From contig SVDU01000001.1 in NCBI GenBank assembly GCA_015057705.1, positions 310,001-374,000 of the forward strand: a DNA stretch of 64,000 nucleotides, read 5' to 3'. The DNA comes from Paenibacillaceae bacterium. Its GTDB lineage: Bacteria; Bacillota; Clostridia; Lachnospirales; Lachnospiraceae. The notes under the pieces are model-generated. The model did no database searches, was not told the origin of the DNA, and worked only from the letters and a program-made list of their open reading frames with translations. The position numbers and the translations under genes are program-made. Below, one piece after another: positions 44,419 through 53,072 of this stretch (position 1 is the first letter of the stretch; every line of letters begins with the position of its first letter).

Positions 44419-44898
44419 ATGAGTAAAAAAAGATTTGTTGTAATGTTATGTTTAACTTTTTTAATGTGTTTTCCATTAACTGCTTTTGCAGCAACTGTTA
44501 ATGTGGGAGTTTCTACACAACCACCTATTATAAATGAAGATGTAATATTTAAACCTGATGATACTTCAACCCCTAGTAAAAGTGCACTTTATACAATTGG
44601 TGATAAGCATTCAGTTACGGGTTCAGCAACACATAGTGCTTTATACACCAATAAATGCTTTAAAGGCGTAACTTCAATTTCTTATAAAATAACTAATAAT
44701 AGATCAGGAGATCTAAAAGTTAGATTATGTAGTTATACAAATTCAGGTAATGTAAACTATGGAATAAAAACAATAACGATACCCTCAAAAGGTACAACAT
44801 CAGGTAGTTTTTCTGAGTTAAGTAGTACTAAATATTATTTTATTGAATTTTCTGCACCCTCAAATTTTAATGGAACTATTTATGGAAATAGATATTAA
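44419..44898 (+). CDS. Small secreted protein of unknown function
   Basis: A 159-residue protein with a clear signal peptide (MSKKRFVVMLCLTFLMCFPLTAFA, cleaved before ATVNVG). The mature part of about 135 residues is rich in Ser, Thr, Asn and Tyr, with alternating patterns (SISYKITNNRSGDLKVRLCSY; YYFIEFSAPSNFNGTIYG) suggesting a beta-sandwich. The string SALYT occurs twice, about 20 residues apart. Two cysteines (KCFKG, RLCSY) could form a disulfide. The family was not recognised. GGAGGGATATA precedes the ATG. Codon use is AT-rich compared with the housekeeping genes. It is flanked by its own promoter and terminator. Confidence 0.75.
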   Translation: MSKKRFVVMLCLTFLMCFPLTAFAATVNVGVSTQPPIINEDVIFKPDDTSTPSKSALYTIGDKHSVTGSATHSALYTNKCFKGVTSISYKITNNRSGDLKVRLCSYTNSGNVNYGIKTITIPSKGTTSGSFSELSSTKYYFIEFSAPSNFNGTIYGNRY

Positions 44899-44907
44899 GC
44901 GGTAGGT

Positions 44908-44970
44908 GGTACTCTAATAGTAAGACATAGTAGAAAATACTTAGTTGAACTATTAGAGTACCTTTCTTTT
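44908..44970 (+). terminator. Terminator of the secreted-protein gene
   Basis: GGTACTCTAATAGT (44908-44921) pairs perfectly with ACTATTAGAGTACC (44949-44962), followed by TTTCTTTT. Confidence 0.85.
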
Positions 44971-45062
44971 AATTTAGGTTAAACCTTACATAACTAGTTT
45001 TTAATTTTGGTTGTTTTACTATCAGGTTTACTAAGAATATAATTACTTTAAGAGGTGATAAG

Positions 45063-45917
45063 GTGAATACATTTGCTTTAAAATTATTAGCTTTAATTTT
45101 TATGACAATAGACCACATTGGTCTCTTTTTTCCAAATGCTCCAATCTGGTTTCGATATATTGGAAGGATGTCTGCTCCCATATTTGTTTTTTGCATGGTA
45201 ACAGGTTTTTCGCATACAAGGAATAAAAAAGTCTATCTGCTGCGTATGTATCTGTTTGGCTTAGGAATGGGGATATTGGATTACATAATAAACTGCTTTT
45301 CCAATGGTGATTATATAGACAATAATATATTTGTAACCTTATTTTCTATTGCAGTGATTATCCAATTATATGAATGTATACGCGAAAAGCATCCTAAAGG
45401 GAAAACTTATTTATTGTTATATATTATTTGGCAGCTTATTGGTATTATAGTCTGTTATTATGTTGACATTTACACTGACAATATAATTTATTTATTTGAA
45501 GGTTTTATGGGAAATATGTTCTTCAATGAAGGGGGCTTTATTTTTGTATCCCTAGGAGTACTTTTATATTTTATAAAGGATAATAAGAAATATACAGCGG
45601 TTTATTATACTCTTTTTTGCTTCTTATACTCTTTCATCACTATGGCTGGAATAGCTCCCAGAATTTTGACTAGATTAAACTATTATCATTATGATACACT
45701 TTTTTATATATCAAGTTTTATTTTTCCTATCTTAGGATTTCCTGTTATCGGTATAGATCGATATTCAATTCAATGGATGATGATAGGAGCTCTGCCATTT
45801 ATTTTATTATACAACGGAAAAAAAGGGAAAAGTATGAAGTACTTTTTTTATATTTTTTATCCCGCGCATATCTTATTATTCTTTATTCTAAGTAAGGTGT
45901 GTCTGTATGTAAAATAA
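45063..45917 (+). CDS. TraX-family membrane protein
   Basis: A 284-residue protein with eight to nine predicted helices. The N-terminus (ALKLLALIFMTIDHIGLFFP, YIGRMSAPIFVFCMVTGFSHTRN) is the TraX signature. TraX was named for F-pilin acetylation on the F plasmid, but chromosomal Firmicute homologues are common outside conjugation loci and may be acyltransferases; no conjugation gene is nearby. The GTG start at 45063 follows AGAGGTGATAA. The DNA is AT-rich, like that of the secreted-protein gene. Confidence 0.85.
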   Translation: MNTFALKLLALIFMTIDHIGLFFPNAPIWFRYIGRMSAPIFVFCMVTGFSHTRNKKVYLLRMYLFGLGMGILDYIINCFSNGDYIDNNIFVTLFSIAVIIQLYECIREKHPKGKTYLLLYIIWQLIGIIVCYYVDIYTDNIIYLFEGFMGNMFFNEGGFIFVSLGVLLYFIKDNKKYTAVYYTLFCFLYSFITMAGIAPRILTRLNYYHYDTLFYISSFIFPILGFPVIGIDRYSIQWMMIGALPFILLYNGKKGKSMKYFFYIFYPAHILLFFILSKVCLYVK

Positions 45918-45954
45918 AAAAAGAGCCCGCCTCTCAGTGAGAGAGTGCGGACTC
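45914..45954 (-). terminator. Terminator of pyrG
   Basis: On the minus strand GAGTCCGC pairs with GCGGGCTC (with CTCTC/GAGAG inside), followed by TTTTTTTATTTT. It lies 22 bases past the pyrG stop and overlaps the end of the convergent TraX gene. Confidence 0.8.
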
Positions 45955-45975
45955 CATATTAATAATGAATACATT

Positions 45976-47577
45976 CTACCTATGATTAACAGAAGCGCGA
46001 ATGAATTCCCTGAACAGGGGGTGAGGCCTGTTGGGTCTTGATTTTAGTTCCGGGTGTCCCTGGGTTGCGATAAACCAGGGGTGTTCCGGAATTTCTATCA
46101 TTTCCACGATACGTCCATCTGGTGAGATACCGGATAATTTCATACCTGCTTTGATTAAATCATCACGGTAATCGTTATTTACCTCATATCTGTGTCTGTG
46201 ACGTTCATGAATTAATTCCTCTCCATAAACTTCAAAGGATTTGGATGACTTGTCCAGGACACATGGATAGGAACCAAGGCGGAGGGTTCCGCCGATATCT
46301 TCAATCCCGTTCTGGTCAGGCATTAAATGAATGACCGGATGAGTGGTGGTTTCATCAAGCTCTACAGAATGAGCATCACTAAAACCGACTACGTGGCGGG
46401 CGAACTCCACGATCGCCATCTGCATGCCGAGGCAGAGACCGAGGAACGGAACGTTGTTTTCTCTTGCATAACGGATTGTGGATATCTTGCCTTCGATTCC
46501 GCGGCTTCCAAAACCTCCGGGAACCAGAATTCCGTCTACATCACCGAAGTATTCGGAAGCGTTCTCATCGGTAACAAGCTCTGAATCCACCCACTTGATA
46601 TGAACGTCTGCGCGGCTTTCGACTCCGCCGTGCTTTAAAGCTTCCACTACAGAAATATAAGCGTCGTGAAGCTGGATGTATTTTCCTACAAGAGCTACGG
46701 TTACTTCATGCTCCGGATGTTTCCAGTTGTCGATCATTGCGGCCCAATCCTTTAAATCAGGTTCCGGGCATGGTAAATGTAAGCTCTCGCATGCAACCTG
46801 AGCCAAATGTTCTTCTTCCATTACAAGAGGGAGTTCATATAATACTTCCACGTCTAAGTTTTGTATAACGTGTGTCTTGGGAACATTACAGAATTGTGCG
46901 ATTTTGCTGCGGATTCCGTCATCAAGGGGCAGTTCGGAACGGCATACGATGATGTCGGGCTGGATACCCATTCCCTGTAAATCTTTTACACTGGCCTGGG
47001 TTGGTTTTGTTTTCAGTTCGCCGGAAACTTTCAGATATGGAACCAGGGTCACGTGGATTAAAATCGCATTTTCGTGGCCTACTTCGTGTTGGAATTGTCG
47101 GATCGCCTCTAAGAAAGGCTGGCTTTCGATGTCACCTACCGTTCCGCCTACTTCTATAATAGCTATCTCAGTATCGGAGGAATTGTGGTTGCGGTGAAAA
47201 CGGCTCTTTATTTCGTCGGTAATGTGAGGGATAACCTGTACGGTGCCTCCCCCGAAATCCCCGCGCCGTTCACGGGTCAGTACGTTCCAATAAACTTTAC
47301 CAGTGGTAACATTGGAATTCTTTGTTAAGCTTTCGTCGATAAACCGCTCATAATGACCAAGGTCAAGGTCTGTTTCTGCGCCGTCCTCTGTGACGAAGAC
47401 TTCTCCATGCTGAACCGGATTCATAGTACCTGGATCAATGTTGATGTAAGGATCGAATTTTTGCATTGTTACTTTGTAGCCTCTGGCTTTCAACAATCGT
47501 CCAAGCGATGCTGCGGTAATACCTTTGCCAAGTCCGGATACAACGCCTCCGGTGACAAATACGTATTTCACTGACAT
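45976..47577 (-). CDS. pyrG: CTP synthase PyrG
   Basis: A 533-residue enzyme that aminates UTP to CTP using glutamine and ATP. The N-terminal synthetase domain begins [29 protein letters not shown] with the P-loop, followed by [15 protein letters not shown] and GGTVGDIES. The class I glutamine amidotransferase domain starts near residue 290, with the nucleophile Cys in FLGLCLGMQ and ATQGHPE with the catalytic His/Glu. AAGGAGGTT precedes the ATG. Full length. Confidence 0.97.
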   Translation of the reverse strand: MSVKYVFVTGGVVSGLGKGITAASLGRLLKARGYKVTMQKFDPYINIDPGTMNPVQHGEVFVTEDGAETDLDLGHYERFIDESLTKNSNVTTGKVYWNVLTRERRGDFGGGTVQVIPHITDEIKSRFHRNHNSSDTEIAIIEVGGTVGDIESQPFLEAIRQFQHEVGHENAILIHVTLVPYLKVSGELKTKPTQASVKDLQGMGIQPDIIVCRSELPLDDGIRSKIAQFCNVPKTHVIQNLDVEVLYELPLVMEEEHLAQVACESLHLPCPEPDLKDWAAMIDNWKHPEHEVTVALVGKYIQLHDAYISVVEALKHGGVESRADVHIKWVDSELVTDENASEYFGDVDGILVPGGFGSRGIEGKISTIRYARENNVPFLGLCLGMQMAIVEFARHVVGFSDAHSVELDETTTHPVIHLMPDQNGIEDIGGTLRLGSYPCVLDKSSKSFEVYGEELIHERHRHRYEVNNDYRDDLIKAGMKLSGISPDGRIVEMIEIPEHPWFIATQGHPELKSRPNRPHPLFREFIRASVNHR

Positions 47578-47627
47578 AACAGTGTAACCTCCTTCTGTGA
47601 TGGTATGGGGATATTTTCAAAAAAAAT

Positions 47628-47656
47628 ATTATACGTCTTTTTTAATAAAAAATCTA
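47628..47656 (-). promoter_or_regulatory. Putative pyrG promoter
   Basis: Minus strand TAGATT (47656-47651), 17-base spacer, TATAAT (47633-47628). Transcription would begin in or just after a run of eight T residues. The leader is too short for an attenuator like that of Bacillus pyrG. Confidence 0.45.
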
Positions 47657-47780
47657 GTGGTAAATTAAAAAAACTAAGATAATTAAGTGGAAACATTTAC
47701 TATGAATATTATGTCCTGAAATGGTCAAAGAAATCATCTCAGAGGCTAATAAAAATTTGTCCAGATATTAACGTTCCTTA

Positions 47781-47808
47781 TTGACAAGCGAAAAAATAAT
47801 GATATACT
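47781..47808 (+). promoter_or_regulatory. Promoter upstream of the BMP lipoprotein gene
   Basis: TTGACA (47781-47786), 16-base spacer, TATACT (47803-47808). Transcription should begin near 47815. Together with the pyrG promoter it accounts for most of the divergent 343-base gap. Confidence 0.75.
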
Positions 47809-47846
47809 AATAAATGTATTTTACATTAAATAAGGGTATGACAATT

Positions 47847-47886
47847 GCGTCAGGTGAGCCATTGGTCCTTCCTGACGCATTTTTTC
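47847..47886 (+). terminator. Intrinsic terminator in the bmpA leader (attenuator or small RNA end)
   Basis: GCGTCAGG (47847-47854) pairs with CCTGACGC (47871-47878), followed by ATTTTTTC. It lies between the promoter and the ribosome binding site of the lipoprotein gene, with no plus-strand gene just upstream for it to terminate. Confidence 0.75.
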
Positions 47887-47920
47887 ATGGTCCCAGCTGA
47901 TGTTTAAGGAGGAAAAGTCT

Positions 47921-49195
47921 ATGAAATTGAGGAAAATGATCGGCCTTGCACTTGTAAGTGTAATGGCACTGTCCCTGTCAGCGTGCGGAGGTTCTGCTCC
48001 GAAAGCAACTACTGCAGCAGAGAAAACAGAGACACAGGCTTCAGAAGCTGGCAAGACAGAGTCGAAAGCTGAAACCACAGAAGCTTCCAAAGGCGGCATT
48101 GCCAAAGAAGATTTAAAAGTTGGATTTATCTATGTTGGTGATGAGAACGAGGGCTATACGGCAGCTCATTACAAGGGAGCCATGGAAATGAAAAAGGCTC
48201 TTGGTTTATCAGACGATCAGATCATTATTAAATGGAATGTACCGGAAGATGAAACCTGTAAGGATGCAGCAATGGATCTGGCTGATCAGGGCTGTAACAT
48301 CATTTTCGCCAACAGTTTCGGACATGAATCCTATATGCTGGAAGCTGCAAAAGAGTATCCGGATGTACAGTTCTGTCACGCAACCGGTTTTCAGGCTGCA
48401 ACAAGCGGACTGAGCAACATGCACAACTACTTTACAAACGTTTATGAATCACGTTATGTATCCGGTGTTGTTGCTGGTCTTAAGTTAAATAAGATGGTAG
48501 AAGACGGCAAAGTAAATAAGGATGCAGTAAAAGTTGGTTATGTAGGCGCTTATCCTTACGCAGAGGTAATCAGTGGTTATACTTCTTTCTTCTTAGGTGT
48601 TCGTTCCATATGTCCGGAAGCAACCATGGAAGTTAAGTATACAAACAGCTGGGCAAGCTTTGATCTTGAGAAGGAAGCAGCAGATGCCCTTATCTCTGAC
48701 GGCTGCGTATTAATCAGCCAGCATGCTGATACAACCGGTGCTCCTACTGCATGTGAGGCAGCAGGCGTTCCTATCGTTGGATATAACATTTCCATGATCG
48801 CAACTGCTCCTAAGACAGCACTTACTTCTGCTTCCATCGACTGGGGCCCATATGTAACTTATGCAGTACAGAGTGTCATTGACGGCAAGGCCATTGAGAC
48901 TGACTGGTGCCAGGGATACAAAGAGGGAGCAAACTCCATTACAGAACTGAACAAAGATGCTGTAGCTCCTGGAACAGAGGAGAAGGTAAAAGAAGTGGAA
49001 GATGCCATCAAGGCAGGAACTCTTCATGTATTTGATACCTCCACCTTCACTGTAGGCGGCAAAAAACTGGAGACCTATAAAAAAGACGGAAGCGATGTTG
49101 AGTATATTAAAGATGGTTATTTCCATGAATCTGAGCACGGATCCGCACCGGCATTTGATATTTTAATTGATGGCATTACTACCATCGATAAATAA
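47921..49195 (+). CDS. BMP-family nucleoside-binding lipoprotein
   Basis: A 424-residue extracellular binding protein of the Bmp/PnrA/NupN family, which bind purine nucleosides. The lipoprotein signal ends LSLSAC with lipidated Cys22, followed by an Ala/Thr/Glu linker of about 50 residues. Family blocks are KVGFIYVGDENEGYTAAHYKGAMEM, ADQGCNIIFANSFGHESYMLEAAKEYPDVQF and ADALISDGCVLISQHADTTGAPTACEAAGVPIVGYNI. The start at 47921 follows AAGGAGGAAAAG. It heads a four-gene transporter operon resembling Bacillus nupNOPQ. Confidence 0.92.
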   Translation: MKLRKMIGLALVSVMALSLSACGGSAPKATTAAEKTETQASEAGKTESKAETTEASKGGIAKEDLKVGFIYVGDENEGYTAAHYKGAMEMKKALGLSDDQIIIKWNVPEDETCKDAAMDLADQGCNIIFANSFGHESYMLEAAKEYPDVQFCHATGFQAATSGLSNMHNYFTNVYESRYVSGVVAGLKLNKMVEDGKVNKDAVKVGYVGAYPYAEVISGYTSFFLGVRSICPEATMEVKYTNSWASFDLEKEAADALISDGCVLISQHADTTGAPTACEAAGVPIVGYNISMIATAPKTALTSASIDWGPYVTYAVQSVIDGKAIETDWCQGYKEGANSITELNKDAVAPGTEEKVKEVEDAIKAGTLHVFDTSTFTVGGKKLETYKKDGSDVEYIKDGYFHESEHGSAPAFDILIDGITTIDK

Positions 49196-49216
49196 GATTT
49201 CGCCGGATATAAACTG

Positions 49217-49248
49217 AAAGCGGCGCCAGACTATCTGGCCCGCTTTTT
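49217..49248 (+). terminator. Partial terminator after the binding-protein gene
   Basis: AAAGCGG and GCCAG (49217-49229) pair with CTGGC and CCGCTTT (49234-49246), followed by TTGGG. It probably lowers expression of the downstream membrane and ATPase genes. Confidence 0.7.
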
Positions 49249-49302
49249 GGGTTGTATGAGACAATGGAAAAATGAGGAAAAAATGAAACGGAGGTTAGCC
49301 GG

Positions 49303-50832
49303 GTGAACGAAAATAATGCCATTGAACTTAAAAATATCACAAAACGGTTTGGCCAGGTAGTTGCCAATGACAAAGTCTGCCTGTCATTAAAAAAAGGAGA
49401 GATTCTCTCAATTCTTGGTGAAAACGGAAGCGGAAAGACCACTCTCATGAATATGATTTCGGGTATTTACTATCCGGATGAAGGACAGATAATGATTCAT
49501 GGGAAAGAGGTCACCATACGGTCGCCGAAAGACTCCTTTGATCTGGGAATTGGTATGATTCATCAGCATTTCAAACTGGTAGATGTGCTTACTGCAGCAG
49601 AGAACATCATTCTGGGACTGCCTGGAAAAGAGATTCTGGACCGGAAAGCAGTGAATGACAAGATCAATGAACTGACCGGAAAATATGGATTTGATCTGGA
49701 TCCAGACCAGAAAATCTACCGAATGTCCGTATCCCAGAAGCAGACAGTTGAAATCGTAAAGATGCTTTACCGCGGAGTTGATATTTTAATTCTTGATGAG
49801 CCTACCGCCGTTTTAACCCCTCAGGAAGCTGACCGTCTGTTTGCCGTTTTGCGCAATATGAAAAAAGCAGGTCATTCCATTATCATTATTACACATAAAC
49901 TCAACGAGGTTCTTTCCCTGTCTGACCGGGTGGCTGTTTTAAGAAAAGGACAATACATCGGCACCATTGAGACGAAAGATGCCACAGAAGAATCCTTAAC
50001 CGAGATGATGGTTGGAAAAAAGGTGAGCTTAAACATCGAGCGTCCAGACCCTGTAAACCCGAAAGAACGTCTCAATGTAAAGGGACTGACCTGTATCAGC
50101 AGGGAAGGGGTAAAGACGTTAAACAATGCCTCCTTTACTGCTAACAGCGGTGAGATCCTTGGAATCGCTGGCGTGGCAGGAAGCGGGCAGAGAGAACTTT
50201 TAGAAGCAATTGCAGGCCTGGTTCCTTCCGCAGAAGGTTCCATTTCCTATTATCCACCGGAGGGCGGGGAAAAGGAACTGACTTCCATGTCAGCTGCAGA
50301 GATCGCCAGAATCGGAGTCCGTTTATCCTTTGTTCCCGAGGACCGTCTGGGAATGGGACTTGTGGGAGCAATGGATATGACAGACAATATGATGCTTCGA
50401 AGCTACCGGAAGGGCAGACCGTTTTTTGCTGACAGAAAAGCACCAAAGGGTCTTGCCGAGCGTCTGATTGAAGAGCTTGAGATTGCTACTCCCGGAACGT
50501 CTGTGCCGGTACGGAAGCTTTCCGGAGGTAACGTTCAGAAGGTTTTGGTAGGTAGAGAGATCTCTCTGGCTCCGGCAGTTATGCTGGTTGCTTATCCGGT
50601 ACGCGGACTTGATATTCACTCCTCTTACACCATTTATCATCTTCTCAATGAGCAGAAGAGGCAGGGGACTGCAGTTGTCTGCGTAGGAGAGGATCTTGAC
50701 GTATTGATGGAGCTTTGTGACAGGATTCTGGTTATGTGCGGCGGAGAAATCAGCGGCATTGTAGATGGAAGAACTGCCACAAAAGAAGAAATCGGAAAAC
50801 TGATGATGAAGACAGGAGGAACACAAGGATGA
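49303..50832 (+). CDS. Nucleoside ABC transporter ATPase with two ABC domains (NupO-like)
   Basis: A 509-residue double ATPase like Bacillus NupO/YufO. The first domain has Walker A GENGSGKT, a signature MSVSQKQTVEI and Walker B ILILDEPTAVLTP. The second domain has the degenerate Walker A GVAGSGQRE (no Lys/Ser-Thr pair), LSGGNVQK signature and Walker B-like VMLVAYPVRGLD, as in RbsA-type ATPases. The GTG start at 49303 follows GGAGGTT. Its TGA overlaps the next ATG. Confidence 0.92.
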   Translation: MNENNAIELKNITKRFGQVVANDKVCLSLKKGEILSILGENGSGKTTLMNMISGIYYPDEGQIMIHGKEVTIRSPKDSFDLGIGMIHQHFKLVDVLTAAENIILGLPGKEILDRKAVNDKINELTGKYGFDLDPDQKIYRMSVSQKQTVEIVKMLYRGVDILILDEPTAVLTPQEADRLFAVLRNMKKAGHSIIIITHKLNEVLSLSDRVAVLRKGQYIGTIETKDATEESLTEMMVGKKVSLNIERPDPVNPKERLNVKGLTCISREGVKTLNNASFTANSGEILGIAGVAGSGQRELLEAIAGLVPSAEGSISYYPPEGGEKELTSMSAAEIARIGVRLSFVPEDRLGMGLVGAMDMTDNMMLRSYRKGRPFFADRKAPKGLAERLIEELEIATPGTSVPVRKLSGGNVQKVLVGREISLAPAVMLVAYPVRGLDIHSSYTIYHLLNEQKRQGTAVVCVGEDLDVLMELCDRILVMCGGEISGIVDGRTATKEEIGKLMMKTGGTQG

Positions 50833-51932
50833 GTAAAGGAAGGGAACCGGTTTTTCAGATGACAAAGCGGGAAGCCATAGAGCCATGGAAGGCCTGGCTG
50901 ATCCGTCTGATTGCCGTGGCACTGTCTCTGGTTGTCTGCGCAGGTGTTATTATCGCTCTGACGGGGCTGAATCCGGTGGAGGTTTATAAAGGAATTTTTG
51001 ATGGAGCAGTGGGAACCAAGCGACGTGCGTGGATGACCATTCGTGATACGCTGGTACTTCTTTGTATTGCAGTTGGTATTACACCTGCATTTAAGATGAG
51101 GTTCTGGAATATCGGAGCAGAAGGACAGATACTCATCGGAGGCGTGACATCTGCAGCTATGATGATTTATTTGGGAAATACCCTTCCTCCTGTTATTTTA
51201 TTTCCTTTAATGTTAGCAGGAAGCGCTCTGGCAGCACTGGTGTGGGCAATCATTCCGGCATTTTTTAAGGCTTACTGGAATACCAACGAAACACTTTTTA
51301 CCCTGATGATGAATTACGTTGCCATGCAGGTTGTCACCTTTGGAATCATTTTCTGGGAAAATCCCAAAGGCTCCAACTCCGTAGGTACCATTAATTCCGC
51401 AACAAAGGGAGGCTGGCTTCCCAAGCTGTTCGGTCTGGAATACGGCTGGAATCTGGTGATTGTACTGGCTCTGACTGTGGCCATGTTTATTTATTTAAGA
51501 TACAGCAAACAGGGATATGAAATAGCGGTTGTGGGCGAAAGCGGCAACACTGCCAGATATGCCGGAATTAATGTAAAGAAGGTAATCTTAAGAACCATGG
51601 CGATTTCCGGTGCAGTCTGCGGAATTGCAGGCTTTATCATTGTAAGCGGAGCCAGCCATACGATTTCCACCAGTACGGCAGGAGGCAGAGGATTCACCGC
51701 CATCATCGTATCATGGATGAGTAAGTTTAATACCTTTGCCATGATTTTAGTATCCTTTTTCCTTGTTTTCATGCAAAAAGGTGCGGGTCAGATTGCTTCC
51801 CAGTTCAATTTAAACGAAAATGCTGCCGATGTAATTACGGGTATTATTCTGTTCTTCATCCTGGGCTGTGAATTTTTTATTGATTATAAAGTAAGAATCA
51901 GAAGCGCAAAACAGGCTGGGTCAGAAGAATAG
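50829..51932 (+). CDS. Nucleoside ABC transporter permease (NupP-like)
   Basis: A 367-residue membrane protein of the BPD_transp_2 family with about nine helices. RFWNIGAEGQILIGGVTSAAMMIYLGN and VVGESGNTARYAGINVKKVILRTMAISGAVCGIAGF are typical of NupP/YufP. The start at 50829 (MSKGREPVF) follows GGAGGAACACAAGG and overlaps the ATPase stop (ATGA). A long upstream extension in the same frame lies inside the ATPase gene and is rejected. Confidence 0.92.
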   Translation: MSKGREPVFQMTKREAIEPWKAWLIRLIAVALSLVVCAGVIIALTGLNPVEVYKGIFDGAVGTKRRAWMTIRDTLVLLCIAVGITPAFKMRFWNIGAEGQILIGGVTSAAMMIYLGNTLPPVILFPLMLAGSALAALVWAIIPAFFKAYWNTNETLFTLMMNYVAMQVVTFGIIFWENPKGSNSVGTINSATKGGWLPKLFGLEYGWNLVIVLALTVAMFIYLRYSKQGYEIAVVGESGNTARYAGINVKKVILRTMAISGAVCGIAGFIIVSGASHTISTSTAGGRGFTAIIVSWMSKFNTFAMILVSFFLVFMQKGAGQIASQFNLNENAADVITGIILFFILGCEFFIDYKVRIRSAKQAGSEE

Positions 51933-51947
51933 GAAGGAGAAACGTTC

Positions 51948-52928
51948 ATGGGATTTTTGGTAATATTTATTCAAAAAGTCATTGGTCAGGGAATCGGAAT
52001 CCTTTATGGAGCCCTGGGAGAAATTCTGACGGAAAAATCCGGTAACTTAAATCTTGGAATTCCGGGCATGATGTATATGGGAGGAATTGCCGGACTGATC
52101 GGCGCCTTCCTTTATGAAAATAACACGGCTCAGCCAAATGGTCTGGTTGGCGTTATTATATCATTCTTATGTGCATTTTTATGTGCGGCACTGGGTGGTC
52201 TGATTTACAGTATTTTAACTATCACCCTTCGTGCAAACCAGAATGTAACCGGTCTTGCACTGACCACGTTTGGTGTGGGTTTTGGTAACTTTTTCGGCGG
52301 TTCCTTATCAAAGCTGGCTGGCGGAGTTGGACAGATTTCTGTTGCAGTGACTGGAGCGGCGTTTAAGACACCAGTACCAGGACTTTCCAAACTGGGTGTG
52401 ATCGGTCAGGCGTTTTTCTCTTATGGCTTTTTAACCTATCTTGCCATTATTTTAGCCATTTTACTTTCCTTTTTCTTAAATAAAACCAGAAAAGGACTGA
52501 ATTTAAGAGCAGTTGGCGAAAGCCCATCCACAGCAGATGCAGCGGGAATTCATGTGACTGCTTACCGGTATCTTGCCACCTGTATCGGAGGCGGTTTAAG
52601 CGGACTTGGCGGACTTTACTTTGTTATGGAATATTCCGGCGGAACCTGGACAAATAATGGATTCGGTGACAGAGGCTGGCTTGCCATCGCTCTGGTTATT
52701 TTCGCTCTCTGGAAACCGGTAAATGCCATCTGGGGTTCCCTTCTGTTTGGAGGTCTTTACATCCTTTATTTATACATTCCGGGACTCAGCCGAAGCACAC
52801 AGGAAATCTTTAAGGCACTGCCTTATGTAGTGACCATTGTTGTATTGATAATAACAAGCCTTAGAAAGGAAAGAGAGCATCAGCCACCGGCTAGTCTGGG
52901 GCGGGCTTATTTCCGGGAAGAACGTTAA
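51948..52928 (+). CDS. Nucleoside ABC transporter permease (NupQ-like)
   Basis: A 326-residue membrane protein of the BPD_transp_2 family. ALGEILTEKSGNLNLGIPGMMYMGGIAG near the N-terminus and LNLRAVGESPSTADAAGIHVTAYRYLATCIGGGLSGLGG are the conserved blocks. It forms a heterodimeric channel with the previous gene. AGGAGAAACG precedes the ATG. Last gene of the operon; no clear terminator was found before ftsH, which has its own promoter. Confidence 0.92.
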   Translation: MGFLVIFIQKVIGQGIGILYGALGEILTEKSGNLNLGIPGMMYMGGIAGLIGAFLYENNTAQPNGLVGVIISFLCAFLCAALGGLIYSILTITLRANQNVTGLALTTFGVGFGNFFGGSLSKLAGGVGQISVAVTGAAFKTPVPGLSKLGVIGQAFFSYGFLTYLAIILAILLSFFLNKTRKGLNLRAVGESPSTADAAGIHVTAYRYLATCIGGGLSGLGGLYFVMEYSGGTWTNNGFGDRGWLAIALVIFALWKPVNAIWGSLLFGGLYILYLYIPGLSRSTQEIFKALPYVVTIVVLIITSLRKEREHQPPASLGRAYFREER

Positions 52929-52992
52929 AAATTTTTTCAAAATGTGAATTCCATCCAGTCCGCGTGTTTATAAGTATTTAATAATTCTTTTC

Positions 52993-53021
52993 TTGATTTA
53001 TGGGGAGAATGACAATATAAT
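52993..53021 (+). promoter_or_regulatory. ftsH promoter
   Basis: TTGATT (52993-52998), 17-base spacer, TATAAT (53016-53021), 52 bases before the ftsH ATG. No CIRCE or other heat-shock operator was seen. Confidence 0.65.
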
Positions 53022-53072
53022 GATAGAGGTATAGAATGGGTAGAAACTATCCGGATTGGAGAATTTACACAG

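Noticed and set aside
45063-45917. TraX protein as evidence for a conjugative element
   Set aside because: No relaxase, coupling protein, type IV secretion gene, integrase or attachment repeats are nearby; TraX homologues are common on chromosomes.
47600-47650. CTP-dependent slippage attenuation of pyrG as in Bacillus
   Set aside because: The predicted start lies in a T-run, not a GGGC start, and no terminator was found between promoter and gene.
47809-47886. Purine or preQ1 riboswitch ahead of the nucleoside transporter
   Set aside because: The leader before the terminator is only about 32 bases and lacks the conserved core nucleotides of these classes.
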